From contig NZ_QDKM01000002.1 in the NCBI RefSeq assembly GCF_003076755.1, forward strand, positions 496,001 to 560,000: a DNA stretch of 64,000 bases, written 5' to 3'. The translations under genes and the position numbers were made by a program. This document shows, piece by piece, positions 8,719-16,492 of the stretch. Positions within the stretch are counted from its first letter, which is position 1, and the number at the start of each line of letters is the position of its first letter. The notes under the pieces were generated by a model. The model searched no databases, was not told the origin of the DNA, and was given only the letters and a program-made list of their open reading frames with translations. This stretch comes from Pararhodobacter oceanensis (lineage in GTDB: Bacteria; Pseudomonadota; Alphaproteobacteria; Rhodobacterales; Rhodobacteraceae).

Positions 8719-8763
8719 CTGGAACCGTAGATTCTGGCACCGTAGAATCTGGCACCGCAGTTA
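8719..8763. repeat. Three tandem 15-bp repeats in the fabI-pdxH spacer
   Basis: Three head-to-tail copies of CTGGMACCGYAGNNN, starting at 8719, 8734 and 8749, occupy the divergent spacer 28-72 bp before pdxH. The first two unit junctions create GATTC (8730) and GAATC (8745), CcrM-type GANTC sites exactly 15 bp apart. Confidence 0.8.
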
Positions 8764-8790
8764 CGGGCCATGACCAAGGAGGGCCGAGAG

Positions 8791-9429
8791 ATGACAGAGC
8801 CACAGAGCACCACCGGCACCCAAGGGGCGACGCGCGAGGGGATCTTTGCGGGCGATGATCCCTTTGCGATTGCGCGCCGCTGGCTGGCCGAGGCCGAGGC
8901 GAGTGAGCCCAATGACCCCAACGCGATGGCGCTGGCCACGGTGGATGCCGCCGGTCTGCCCAATGTGCGGATGGTCTTGCTCAAGGAGATCGAGGCAGAG
9001 GCCTTTGTTTTCTATACCAATTACGGCAGCGCCAAAGCGCAGGAGATCGAGGCCAGCGGCATGGCCGGTTTCGTCCTCCATTGGAAGTCGCTGCGCCGCC
9101 AGATCCGTGTGCGCGGTCATGTCACCCGTGAAGAGGGGCCGCAGGCCGACGCCTATTATGCCTCGCGCTCCTTGCAATCGCGGCTCGGCGCCTGGGCCTC
9201 GCATCAGTCGCAACCTCTGGCCTCGCGCGCCTCTTTGATGGCCGATGTCGCCAAACTCAGCCTGCGCCATGGCACCAATCCGGCGCGGCCACCGTTCTGG
9301 GGTGGCTACCGGATCACCCCCGTCGAGATCGAGTTCTGGGCCGATGGTGCCTTTCGTTTGCACGATAGATTCCGCTTTACCCGCGCGGATTCTGGCCGGA
9401 ATTGGCAGATCACCCGATTGAATCCGTGA
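8791..9429 (+). CDS. pdxH: Pyridoxine/pyridoxamine 5'-phosphate oxidase
   Basis: FMN-dependent oxidase forming pyridoxal 5'-phosphate. It has 212 residues, near the E. coli length. Family landmarks: [24 protein letters not shown] (FMN binding), [16 protein letters not shown], a [11 protein letters not shown] strand, and the C-terminal [15 protein letters not shown] followed by RLHDRFRF. The ATG before TEPQSTT has AAGGAGG eight bases upstream; an ATG seven codons earlier lacks a site and would place the ribosome site inside the gene. Confidence 0.93.
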   Translation: MTEPQSTTGTQGATREGIFAGDDPFAIARRWLAEAEASEPNDPNAMALATVDAAGLPNVRMVLLKEIEAEAFVFYTNYGSAKAQEIEASGMAGFVLHWKSLRRQIRVRGHVTREEGPQADAYYASRSLQSRLGAWASHQSQPLASRASLMADVAKLSLRHGTNPARPPFWGGYRITPVEIEFWADGAFRLHDRFRFTRADSGRNWQITRLNP

Positions 9430-9527
9430 AATTCACGCTTCGCGAATTGTCTTTCACGGCCGGATCATGCAAAATGCAAAAAAACGGGGCCGTAAGGCCC
9501 GGGTCCTGTGTTGGGTTGGGATAGAGA

Positions 9528-10055
9528 ATGGTTGAGATCGAGAGAGGGCTTCCACGCATCCGTGGAAGCATAAAGTGGTTTGACCACGGCAAAGGCTTTG
9601 GCTTCATCGTGTCGGATACCGGCGGGCCGGACATCCTGTTGCATGTGAATGCGCTGCGCAATTTCGGGCAGGGCTCGGTCTGTGACCGCGCCGGCATCGA
9701 GGTCAGCGTCCAGCAGACCCAGCGCGGCTTGCAGGCGGTCGAGGTCTTTGCGGTGACCCCGCCAGCGGGCGAAGATGGCGAAGAATTTACCACAATCGAG
9801 GAATTGGACCCCGAGGCAGCGGCACTTCCGCTTGAACCGGCGCGGGTGAAATGGTTCGATAAGATCAAGGGCTTTGGCTTTGCCAATGTCTTCAGCCGTC
9901 CCGAGGACGTGTTTATCCATATGGAAGTCCTGCGCAAATCCGGCTTTGCCGAATTGCAGCCGGGCGAGGCCATAGGGTTGCGGATCACGGATGGCGAGCG
10001 CGGTCGCATGGCCGTGTCGATCTCGTCTTGGGAAACCGCATTAAACAACACCTAG
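9528..10055 (+). CDS. Double cold-shock-domain protein
   Basis: Nucleic-acid-binding protein with two CSD OB-folds in 175 residues. The first (about 12-75) contains IKWFDHGKGFGFIVS and ILLHVNAL, the second (about 105-170) VKWFDKIKGFGFANV and VFIHMEVL. RNP1-type K-G-F-G-F is intact in both; RNP2 is degenerate (LLH, FIH). Linked CSDs of this layout are common in Rhodobacterales and are presumed RNA chaperones. Its 3' end overlaps the longer in-frame reading of the next gene, whose real start lies 12 bp after this stop. Confidence 0.88.
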   Translation: MVEIERGLPRIRGSIKWFDHGKGFGFIVSDTGGPDILLHVNALRNFGQGSVCDRAGIEVSVQQTQRGLQAVEVFAVTPPAGEDGEEFTTIEELDPEAAALPLEPARVKWFDKIKGFGFANVFSRPEDVFIHMEVLRKSGFAELQPGEAIGLRITDGERGRMAVSISSWETALNNT

Positions 10056-10066
10056 GGGCTTATCCC

Positions 10067-10549
10067 GTGAAAATGCACAGATTTGGCGGTTTGCTCACCG
10101 CGGCTTTCATCCTGCTGGCCGGGGCGGCTGCAGCCGAATCCGAGTGCCGTGCCGACCGTGTCGAGCTGCGCGGGCCGGGCGGGAAATCCGCCTTCACCGT
10201 TGAAGTCGCCGCCACCGATGCCGAGCGGTCGCAAGGTCTGATGCACCGCGAATCAATGGCCCGTTTCGCGGGGATGTTTTTCATTTTCGACCATCCGCAT
10301 AGTGCCGCCTTCTGGATGGAGAACACGCTGATCCCGCTGGATATGCTGTTCATTGACGAGACCGGCCTTGTCCGCACCGTCCATGAAAACGCCGTGCCCT
10401 TGGACCGGACGCCGATTCAGGGCGGGCCGGATATCCTCTATGTGCTCGAGATCAACGGCGGTATGGCGGCGATGTTGGGGCTGGAAGCCGGTGCCGAACT
10501 GCGCCATCCTTCGATTGATCCGGCGCTGGCGGTCTGGCCGTGCGAATGA
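10067..10549 (+). CDS. Secreted DUF192 protein
   Basis: A 160-residue DUF192 protein with a signal peptide (hydrophobic GGLLTAAFILLAGAAAA, cleavage near AAAAE-S). Family landmarks are QGLMHRESM, GMFFIFDH, FWMENTLIPLDMLFID and ILEINGG-like VLEINGGMA. Its molecular function is not established. I favour the GTG at 10067 because AGGGG is nine bases before it; the ATG two codons later also fits. It probably forms a unit with the cold-shock gene just upstream. Confidence 0.85.
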   Translation: MKMHRFGGLLTAAFILLAGAAAAESECRADRVELRGPGGKSAFTVEVAATDAERSQGLMHRESMARFAGMFFIFDHPHSAAFWMENTLIPLDMLFIDETGLVRTVHENAVPLDRTPIQGGPDILYVLEINGGMAAMLGLEAGAELRHPSIDPALAVWPCE

Positions 10550-10600
10550 TTTCCTCTTTGCCCTTTCAAGTGCCGACGGCATAGGCTATGAGGCGCCTGT

Positions 10601-10677
10601 CGGGGCGTGGCGCAGCTTGGTAGCGCGACGGTTTTGGGTACCGTAGGTCGTAGGTTCGAATCCTATCGCCCCGACCA
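10601..10677 (+). tRNA. tRNA-Pro (anticodon TGG)
   Basis: A 77-nt cloverleaf: acceptor CGGGGCG/CGCCCCG, anticodon stem ACGGT/ACCGT with loop TTTGGGT (anticodon TGG), T-loop GTTCGAATC in a TAGG/CCTA stem, and an encoded 3' ACCA. It reads proline codons of the CCN box. Confidence 0.97.
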
Positions 10678-10744
10678 TTTCAGAAAACATTATGACTACC
10701 GGTGCCGCGCTCTGCTGCGGTTCTGCGCCGCTGCGCCAATGAAA

Positions 10745-10770
10745 AATGGCGCGACCAAAGCCGCGCCATT
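10745..10770 (-). terminator. Terminator-like hairpin of the class V aminotransferase gene
   Basis: AATGGCGCG pairs with CGCGCCATT (9 bp). On the minus strand it is followed by TTTTC. It lies between the aminotransferase stop and the convergent tRNA-Pro gene. Confidence 0.65.
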
Positions 10771-10792
10771 CCCGAACTATTAACCCTGATCC

Positions 10793-11917
10793 TCAGGCCA
10801 CCGCGTCCAGCGCTGCCTCCAGCCGCTTCAGCGTGCCGGGCACATCCTTGAGCTTATCCAGCCCGAACAGCCCGATGCGGAAGGTGCGGAAATCCGGCCC
10901 TTCATCGACCATCAGCGGCACCCCGGCGGCGATCTGGAACCCTGCCTTGGCAAAGGCCGAACCGTTCTGCAACTCCGCGCGGTCGGTATAGCAGACCACC
11001 ACGCCCGGCGCGCCAAAGCCCTGCGCGGCAATCGGCATATGGCCCTTTTCGGCCAAGAGCGCCCGCGCCCCGTCACCCAGCGCGATCTGCGCCGCGCGCG
11101 CCGCGTCGAACCCCATCTCGCGGGTCTCCACCATCGCGTCGCGCAAACCGGTCAGCGCGTCGGTCGGCATCGTCGCGTGATAGGCATGCCCGCCGTCCTC
11201 ATAGGCTTTCATGATCGCGCGCCATTTCTTCAGATCCAGCGCGAAACTGTCCGAGGTGGTCGCCTCCAGCCGGGCCTCGGCGCGCGGCCCCAGCACCACG
11301 ATCCCCGCCGAGGGTGAGGCGCTCCAGCCCTTTTGCGGCGCCGAGATCAGCACATCAACGCCGAGCGCCGCCATATCGACCCAGACGCAGCCCGAGGCGA
11401 TGCAATCGAGGATCAGCAGCGCGCCGACCTCATGCGCCGCATCGGCCAGGGCCTTGATGTAATCATCGGGCAGGATCAACCCCGCGGCGGTCTCCACATG
11501 CGGGGCAAACACCGCTTCCGGCTGGCTCTCGCGAATCGCCGCCACCACATCCTCGATCGGGGCGGGGGCAAAGGGCTGCGTCGGCCCGTTGCCTGCCGCG
11601 CGCGCTTTCATCACTGTCGCCGCCTCGGGCATCTGGCCCGCGTCAAAGATCGCGCTCCAACGGAACGAGAAGAGCCCGTTGCGCACCACCAAAACCTTGC
11701 CGCGGGCGAACTGCCGCGCCACCGATTCCATCGCATAGGTGCCGCCACCGGGCACCAGCGCCACTGCGCTGCCTTGGTAAACGTCTTTCAACATCCCCGA
11801 GATGTCGCGCATCACCTGCTGGAATTTTGCCGACATATGGTTGAGCGAGCGGTCGGTGAAGACCACCGAAAATTCATCCAGACCACCGGGGTCGATATGG
11901 GGGTGCAGAGCGGTCAT
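10793..11917 (-). CDS. Class V aminotransferase (alanine/serine-glyoxylate aminotransferase family)
   Basis: PLP-dependent fold-type I enzyme, 374 residues, probably transferring an amino group between a small amino acid and glyoxylate or pyruvate. The cofactor lysine is in SAPQKGWS (about residue 200). VPGGGTYAMESVARQF near 55-70 is the phosphate-binding start and HVETAAGL the substrate region. The ATG before TALHPHID has GGAG nine bases upstream. The exact donor (Ala, Ser, ureidoglycine) is not distinguishable here and no purine-degradation genes are adjacent. Confidence 0.82.
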   Translation of the reverse strand: MTALHPHIDPGGLDEFSVVFTDRSLNHMSAKFQQVMRDISGMLKDVYQGSAVALVPGGGTYAMESVARQFARGKVLVVRNGLFSFRWSAIFDAGQMPEAATVMKARAAGNGPTQPFAPAPIEDVVAAIRESQPEAVFAPHVETAAGLILPDDYIKALADAAHEVGALLILDCIASGCVWVDMAALGVDVLISAPQKGWSASPSAGIVVLGPRAEARLEATTSDSFALDLKKWRAIMKAYEDGGHAYHATMPTDALTGLRDAMVETREMGFDAARAAQIALGDGARALLAEKGHMPIAAQGFGAPGVVVCYTDRAELQNGSAFAKAGFQIAAGVPLMVDEGPDFRTFRIGLFGLDKLKDVPGTLKRLEAALDAVA

Positions 11918-12064
11918 TGAGGTCTCCTGTTTCAATTCCGCGCCAGCCTAGGGCGCAGATGTGGCAGGCGCAACGGGGCGCGCGGAAAACCACCGCGCGG
12001 CAGATTTTCCGCCGCCCGCACCCTTGCCCTCGCGGGGGGAACAGAGTATTTCACACATCAGAGC

Positions 12065-12138
12065 GCGGGCGTTGTGTAATGGTAAGACCTTAGCCTTCCA
12101 AGCTAATGACGCGGGTTCGATTCCCGCCGCCCGCTCCA
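12065..12138 (+). tRNA. tRNA-Gly (anticodon TCC)
   Basis: A 74-nt cloverleaf: acceptor GCGGGCG/CGCCCGC, anticodon stem TTAGC/GCTAA with loop CTTCCAA (anticodon TCC), T-arm GCGGG-TTCGATT-CCCGC, and an encoded TCCA 3' end. Confidence 0.97.
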
Positions 12139-12258
12139 ATCCCCCAATCTGTGATCGCGCGCCGCTTTGCTGCGGTGCTTTGCCGTGGCCCGAGGCTGTT
12201 CGACCCGCCCCGCCGCAGCGCGCCAAATCTTAAAAAAATTCCGCCAATGCTTATTCTA

Positions 12259-12291
12259 CCGCGCGATTCGCCCTGATTCGCGCGGTTTTTT
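12259..12291 (+). terminator. Intrinsic terminator downstream of tRNA-Gly
   Basis: CCGCGCGA (12259-12266) pairs with TCGCGCGG (12278-12285) and is followed at once by six T. It probably ends the tRNA transcript about 150 nt after the mature 3' end. Confidence 0.7.
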
Positions 12292-12595
12292 CGCTGCGAA
12301 TCAGTTTAGCGCGGGGTGATTCGCGGCTGTAAAAACACCACCCCCGCACCACCGCGCGGGAGAGGCTCGTTAATAAAGGTTAACGCCGCCAGCACCACCC
12401 CCGCCACAAAGCTGTGTCGGGCTCGGATTCGCCTGCGGAGATGCGCTTTTTTGTGGGGAGGGGTGTGGTTTTCTGCCTGTGCTTTACGTTGGGTTAAGGC
12501 GGCGAGTTGCGCTTGAAAGTCGTGTCGCACGCTATGAGGGAGCGTAAAAAATCTCAACAGGGATTGGAAAAAAGACGATGGCAGACAAAAAGGAA

Positions 12596-12642
12596 GGGCC
12601 ACGCAAAAGCGTGGCCCTCACAGCAATCTGGAGCTTGCTGTG
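12596..12642 (-). terminator. Twin hairpins after the Flp-type pilin gene
   Basis: Reading on the minus strand, CACAGCAA/TTGCTGTG (12619-12642) begins right after the pilin stop. GGGCCACGC-4 nt-GCGTGGCCC (12596-12617, 9 bp) follows, then TTCCTTTTTGTC. The second is a good intrinsic terminator; the first may protect the 3' end. Confidence 0.75.
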
Positions 12643-12645
12643 ACC

Positions 12646-12858
12646 TTAGTTCAAGGCAGCAGTATCGGTTGTAAGTTGCGTATTCGCTTCGGTTAGCGTT
12701 GTTCCAATGTTGGTAGCCAGCGTTTCAACGCCACCCCGCACCGAAGCCACCACAGCAATGCCGAGGCCCACGATAGCAGCGGTCAGGACGACCCAGTCAA
12801 CAGTTACAGCACCGGATTCGTCGGCGGCGAAGTTCTTGAGGAAAGTGGTAAAAGTCAT
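12646..12858 (-). CDS. Flp/Fap-type IVb pilin-like protein (orphan)
   Basis: A 70-residue small pilin: short basic/acidic N-terminus (MTFTTFLKNFAADESG), then a hydrophobic helix of about 24 residues (VVLTAAIVGLGIAVVASV) and a Thr/Asn-rich tail. The prepilin-peptidase site would be after Gly15 in DESG-AVTVDWV. The usual Flp E-Y pair at +5/+6 is D-W here. The ATG follows AGGAGAATACCG. No tad/cpa assembly genes are present in the window, so it is an orphan locus with a long AT-rich upstream region and its own terminator. Confidence 0.8.
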   Translation of the reverse strand: MTFTTFLKNFAADESGAVTVDWVVLTAAIVGLGIAVVASVRGGVETLATNIGTTLTEANTQLTTDTAALN

Positions 12859-13225
12859 CGGTATTCTCCTGGTTATACTACGTTCGCCTGCGCTTGAACC
12901 GGAGTGTTGAGGTTTGTTTGAACCGGCCCTTGCTTGGACAATTACCTTTTCGCGCTCAATTGTGTTAAGAATATGAAAACATTCTGGCGACTTCTTCATC
13001 TATTTATGGTTAATTTGCGATAAGCCTGTTTTTCCCTTCAAAACATGGGAAAAGCTAAAAATGTCCGCGTTAAAAAATCGTGAATCACCGGTTTTTAGCC
13101 GAAAACCACTTCGCTTTCTAAGATTTCCCGCGCAAAGCCCCAAAACAGACACCGCAGCGTTTCCACAGGCCGCATCCATGCGCTCGCCATCCCCAAGGGG
13201 GTTGCAAACCACGGCTCAGGCCGGG
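12859..13225. other. AT-richer intergenic region upstream of the pilin gene
   Basis: 367 bp between two minus-strand genes. It is clearly AT-richer than its surroundings from about 12930 to 13100 and presumably carries the pilin promoter and regulator sites. A TTAA-N7-TAAG sequence near 13010 resembles half of a CtrA box but is too poor to call. No coding potential seen. Confidence 0.4.
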
Positions 13226-13801
13226 TTACCGCAGGATCATCACCAGCGCGTCGTCGATCAGCTTGTCCAGCGTGACCTCGCCCGCGGGCTGATACCAGAA
13301 ACTGGTCCAGGCCAGCGCCCCATGCAGAAATTGCCGCAGGATCATCGGCTCGACACGGGTCAGCCCCTCGGCGCGGGCCTCAGTCAGCACCGCGCTCCAC
13401 ATCTCGAAATAGGCGTCGCGCCCGCGCAGTAGCTGCGCCTGCCGGTCTTCGGGTAGGGCGCGCCAGTCGTGAAACAGCACCGCGGTGGCATCGGCGGCGG
13501 GGCCGTGCAGATAGGTCAGCTCGACCGCAATCAGCGCGCGCATCCGCGACCGCAGATCCGGCGCCGCCGCCAGCGCGGCGGCCAAATCACGGGTCATGCC
13601 GGTGATCACCCGCTCAAGGATCGCGAACAGAATATCGTCCTTGCTGCGCACATGATGGAACAGGCTGCCCGATTGCAGCCCGACCTCGGCGGCGAGATCG
13701 CGCACCGTGGTTTTCGCAAACCCCTTCTGCCGGAACAGCCGCGCGGCGGCGGCCAGCAGCCGGTCTTTGGCCGTCTCGGGATCGAATAGCGCATGTTCCA
13801 T
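13226..13801 (-). CDS. TetR-family regulator of the acyl-CoA catabolic operon
   Basis: A 191-residue TetR repressor. The N-terminal HTH (about 10-56) reads AKDRLLAAAARLFRQKGFAKTTVRDLAAEVGLQSGSLFHHVRSKDDIL; the C-terminal ligand domain resembles regulators of fatty/branched-chain acyl-CoA genes. It is divergent from the BKACE gene, with a perfect palindrome in the 90-bp spacer, so it most likely represses that operon and responds to an acyl-CoA intermediate. Confidence 0.88.
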   Translation of the reverse strand: MEHALFDPETAKDRLLAAAARLFRQKGFAKTTVRDLAAEVGLQSGSLFHHVRSKDDILFAILERVITGMTRDLAAALAAAPDLRSRMRALIAVELTYLHGPAADATAVLFHDWRALPEDRQAQLLRGRDAYFEMWSAVLTEARAEGLTRVEPMILRQFLHGALAWTSFWYQPAGEVTLDKLIDDALVMILR

Positions 13802-13836
13802 CGGCGCAAGATAGGCTGTGACGTGACGGGAGGCAA

Positions 13837-13852
13837 CCAAGCGCTTGCTTGG
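13837..13852. promoter_or_regulatory. Palindromic TetR operator candidate
   Basis: CCAAGCGCTTGCTTGG contains the perfect 10-bp palindrome CAAGCGCTTG and longer CCAAGC/GCTTGG arms. It lies midway between the divergent TetR and BKACE starts (90-bp spacer). CAAGCGCTTG-like cores are familiar for TetR regulators of acyl-CoA metabolism. Confidence 0.6.
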
Positions 13853-13891
13853 GTGAACCCCGCTTGCTAGGCTTTTCATCGGGAGGACAGG

Positions 13892-14758
13892 ATGGCTCAG
13901 AGAGATAAGGCGATCATCACCTGCGCGCTGACCGGCGTGTTGACGGATCCGCGCCAACATCCGGTGCCGGTGACACCCAAGGACCTCGCCGCTTCGGCGC
14001 GCGAGGCCTGGGACGCGGGCGCCAGTTGCATGCATGTGCATTTCCGCCAGCAGGGCGCAGGGCAGGGGCATTTGCCAAGCTGGGATCCTGCGCTGGCGCT
14101 TGAGGTTGCGGAGGCGATTCGCGCCGCCTGTAAGGGGGTGATCCTGAATTTCACCACCGGCGTGATCGGGCGGGATCAATCCGGCCCGATCGCCTGCCTG
14201 CGCGCCGCCCGCCCCGAGATCGCCGCCTGCAACGCCGGTTCGCTCAACTACCTGAAAACCCGCGCCAATGGCGACTGGGCCTGGCCGCCGATGCTGTTTG
14301 AAAACCCGGTCGAGAAGATCGAGGAGCTGCTGGCCGTCATGCACGAGACCGGCACCAAGCCCGAGTTCGAGTGTTTCGACACCGGCATCCTGCGCTCGGT
14401 CTCGATGTTCGCCCAGGCCGGACTGGTGCGCAATCCGCAGGTCAATCTGGTGATGGGCGTGCATTCCGGCATGCCCGCCGATCCTGATCTCTTGGCCGTT
14501 CTGATGCGCTATCTGCCACCCGGGAACCTCTGGCAAACCACGGTGATCGGCCGCGCAGAGGTCTGGGCGCTGCACCGCAAAGCGGCGGAACTTGGCGGCC
14601 ATCTGCGCAGCGGTGTCGAGGACACATTCTATCTGCCCGACGGCAGCCGCGCCGCGGGCAATGGCGCGCTGATCGAGGCTTTGACGCAGGTCGCACGGGG
14701 GGCGGGGCGCGATGTGGCTAGTGCCGAGGAGGCGCGGGTGATCTGGGGATTGGCGTGA
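13892..14758 (+). CDS. BKACE-family beta-keto acid cleavage enzyme (DUF849)
   Basis: A 288-residue member of the 3-keto-5-aminohexanoate cleavage (Kce/BKACE) family. These Zn enzymes condense a beta-keto acid with acetyl-CoA to give a CoA thioester plus acetoacetate. The Zn-binding H-x-H is in CMHVHFR (about 46-52), and the family motifs NFTTGV, NAGSLNY, ECFDTG and MGVHSGMP are all present. It starts the locus with a GGGAGG-type ribosome site. The substrate is not predictable; the carboxylase and acyl-CoA dehydrogenase downstream suggest a branched or terpenoid-like acyl chain. Confidence 0.88.
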   Translation: MAQRDKAIITCALTGVLTDPRQHPVPVTPKDLAASAREAWDAGASCMHVHFRQQGAGQGHLPSWDPALALEVAEAIRAACKGVILNFTTGVIGRDQSGPIACLRAARPEIAACNAGSLNYLKTRANGDWAWPPMLFENPVEKIEELLAVMHETGTKPEFECFDTGILRSVSMFAQAGLVRNPQVNLVMGVHSGMPADPDLLAVLMRYLPPGNLWQTTVIGRAEVWALHRKAAELGGHLRSGVEDTFYLPDGSRAAGNGALIEALTQVARGAGRDVASAEEARVIWGLA

Positions 14759-14759
14759 G

Positions 14760-14878
14760 GGGGGCGGCGCTCGGGCCCCATCGAGGGGCCGCTCGCGCCG
14801 GTGGGGTGGCCCCACGCGCCACCAAGGGGGTTTTCCACCCCCTTGGAGACCCCCGAGGATATTTAAGGCATAAAGATG
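14760..14878 (+). repeat. Dispersed intergenic repeat, copy 2
   Basis: Three adjacent hairpins (GGGCCCC-5 nt-GGGGCC; GGTGGGG/CCCCAC; CCAAGGGGG-6 nt-CCCCCTTGG, the last 14823-14846) end in GACCCCCGAGGATATTTAAGGCATAAAGATG. It begins right after the BKACE stop and supplies the first possible ATG of the next gene. Confidence 0.8.
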
Positions 14879-14908
14879 AAGGGGATAGCATTGGTCGTGG
14901 TGTCTGAC

Positions 14909-16492
14909 ATGGATATGGGCGGCGCTGCCTTTGCCGAGAATGCAGCGATGATGGCGGCAGCGCTGGCGCCGGTTGAGGCGGTGCGCGCGGCGGTGGAGGC
15001 GGCGGCGGAAGCCTCCCGCGCGCGTTATGAGAAACGCGGCATGTTACTGCCGCGCGACCGTTTGGCGCTGCTATTGGATCCCGGTGCGCCGTTTCTGGAG
15101 CTCTGCCCCTTTGCCGGTTACAAGCGCTACGGGGATAGCGATGGCACCGGCGCCGGGGCGGGGGCGATTGCCGGGATCGGGCGGGTCTCGGGCCGCGATT
15201 GCATCGTGGTGGTGGATAATTACGCGGTCAAAGGCGGCACGGTGACGCCCGACGGGCTGGCGAAGAAACTGCGCGTGCAAGAGATCGCCCGCGACAACCG
15301 CCTGCCGCTGGTGTCACTCAGCCAGTCGGGCGGCGCCAATCTCTCCTATGCGCATGAGGTGTTCATCCCCGGCGGGCGCGGCTTTGCCAATCAGGCGCGG
15401 CTTTCGGCGCTCGGCATCCCGCAGATCACCGTGGTCCATGGCTCGGCCACCGCCGGCGGCGCCTATCAGCCCGGCCTCTCGGATTATGTGATTCTGGTGC
15501 GCGGGCAGGCGACGATGTATCTGGCCGGACCGCCCTTGTTGAAGGCCGCGACCGGCGAGATCGCCACGGATGAGGAGTTGGGCGGCGCGCAGATGCATAG
15601 CGAGGTCTCGGGCGTCGGCGATTATCTGGCGCAGGATGACGCCGACGGCATCAGGCTGGCGCGCGAGGTGATGGCGGCGCTGCCCGAGGTGACGCCGCAA
15701 GCGCCGCTGACCTACGCCGCGCCGCTCTATCCCGCCGACGATCTGATCGGTCTGGTGCCCGCCGATCCCAAACAGCCCTATGACTGCCGCGAGATCATTG
15801 CGCGTCTCGCCGATGGCTCGGAGTTCATTGATTTCAAACCCGAATACGATGCCGCAACGCTCTGCGGGCATATCCGCATCGCGGGCCATCCCTGCGGTGT
15901 GATCGGCAACAACGGCCCGATCACCGCGCAGGGGGCGATGAAGGCGGGGCAGTTCATCCAGCTCTGTGATCAGGCGGGTATTCCCTTGGTATTTCTGCAC
16001 AATACCACCGGATTTCTGGTCGGCACCGAGCCCGAGCGTGCCGGGATCATCAAGCATGGCTCGAAGATGATCCAAGCGGTGGCGAATGCCCGCGTGCCGA
16101 AGTTCTCCATCGTCGTCGGCGGCTCTTACGGTGCGGGGAATTACGCGATGTGCGGGCGCGGCTTTGATCCGCAGTTCATTTTCGCATGGCCCAACGCGCG
16201 CACCTCGGTGATGGGACCGGCGCAGGCGGGGCAGGTGATGCGAATCGTCGCCGAGGGCAAAATGGCGGCGGCAGGCGCAGTGGATACGGCGAAGCTCGAC
16301 GCATTAGAACAGGGCACGGCGGCGATGATGAGTGAGCAAACCTCGCCCCTGGCCTCCTCGGCGCGGCTGGAGGACGACGGGATCATCGACCCGCGCCACA
16401 CCCGCGAGATATTGGCCATGGCGCTGGGTCTGGCGGCGACGGCACAAGCGCGCGGCGGCAATCCCAATACATTCGGAGTGGCGCGGCTATGA
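14909..16492 (+). CDS. Acyl-CoA carboxylase, carboxyltransferase (beta) subunit, AtuC-like
   Basis: Carboxyltransferase subunit of a biotin-dependent acyl-CoA carboxylase, about 527 residues. The crotonase-like halves contain SQSGGANLSYAHEVF, VHGSATAGGAYQPGLSDY and AGPPLLKAATGEIATDEELGG in the N-half, and NTTGFLVG and GGSYGAGNYAMCGRGFDP in the C-half. SGGANL..EVF and GLSDYVI look more like geranyl-CoA carboxylase AtuC than classical methylcrotonyl-CoA carboxylase. Start uncertain: the frame opens at 14876, but that ATG belongs to the repeat; TTG 14891 has GGGG nearby, ATG 14909 lacks a strong site. It overlaps the alpha subunit gene by 4 bp. Confidence 0.88.
   Translation: MDMGGAAFAENAAMMAAALAPVEAVRAAVEAAAEASRARYEKRGMLLPRDRLALLLDPGAPFLELCPFAGYKRYGDSDGTGAGAGAIAGIGRVSGRDCIVVVDNYAVKGGTVTPDGLAKKLRVQEIARDNRLPLVSLSQSGGANLSYAHEVFIPGGRGFANQARLSALGIPQITVVHGSATAGGAYQPGLSDYVILVRGQATMYLAGPPLLKAATGEIATDEELGGAQMHSEVSGVGDYLAQDDADGIRLAREVMAALPEVTPQAPLTYAAPLYPADDLIGLVPADPKQPYDCREIIARLADGSEFIDFKPEYDAATLCGHIRIAGHPCGVIGNNGPITAQGAMKAGQFIQLCDQAGIPLVFLHNTTGFLVGTEPERAGIIKHGSKMIQAVANARVPKFSIVVGGSYGAGNYAMCGRGFDPQFIFAWPNARTSVMGPAQAGQVMRIVAEGKMAAAGAVDTAKLDALEQGTAAMMSEQTSPLASSARLEDDGIIDPRHTREILAMALGLAATAQARGGNPNTFGVARL

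Larger units (their letters stand above)
12139..12645. other. Intergenic region after tRNA-Gly with terminators and a GANTC cluster
   Basis: 507 bp without a supported gene. It contains a terminator after the tRNA (12259-12291), GANTC sites at 12265, 12275, 12298, 12318 and 12426, and a perfect 9-bp inverted repeat CTGATTCGC/GCGAATCAG (12273-12281 and 12296-12304). The 3' hairpins of the pilin gene lie at its right end. A 21-codon frame at 12578-12643 is probably spurious. Confidence 0.6.

Noticed and set aside
12578-12643. A 21-codon frame (MADKKEGPRKS...) upstream of the pilin terminator
   Set aside because: It is built entirely from the two terminator hairpins of the convergent pilin gene and has no well-placed ribosome site.
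13005-13025. CtrA-binding-site-like TTAA-N7-TAAG upstream of the pilin gene
   Set aside because: Only one half matches the TTAA-N7-TTAA consensus; in an AT-rich stretch this is expected by chance.
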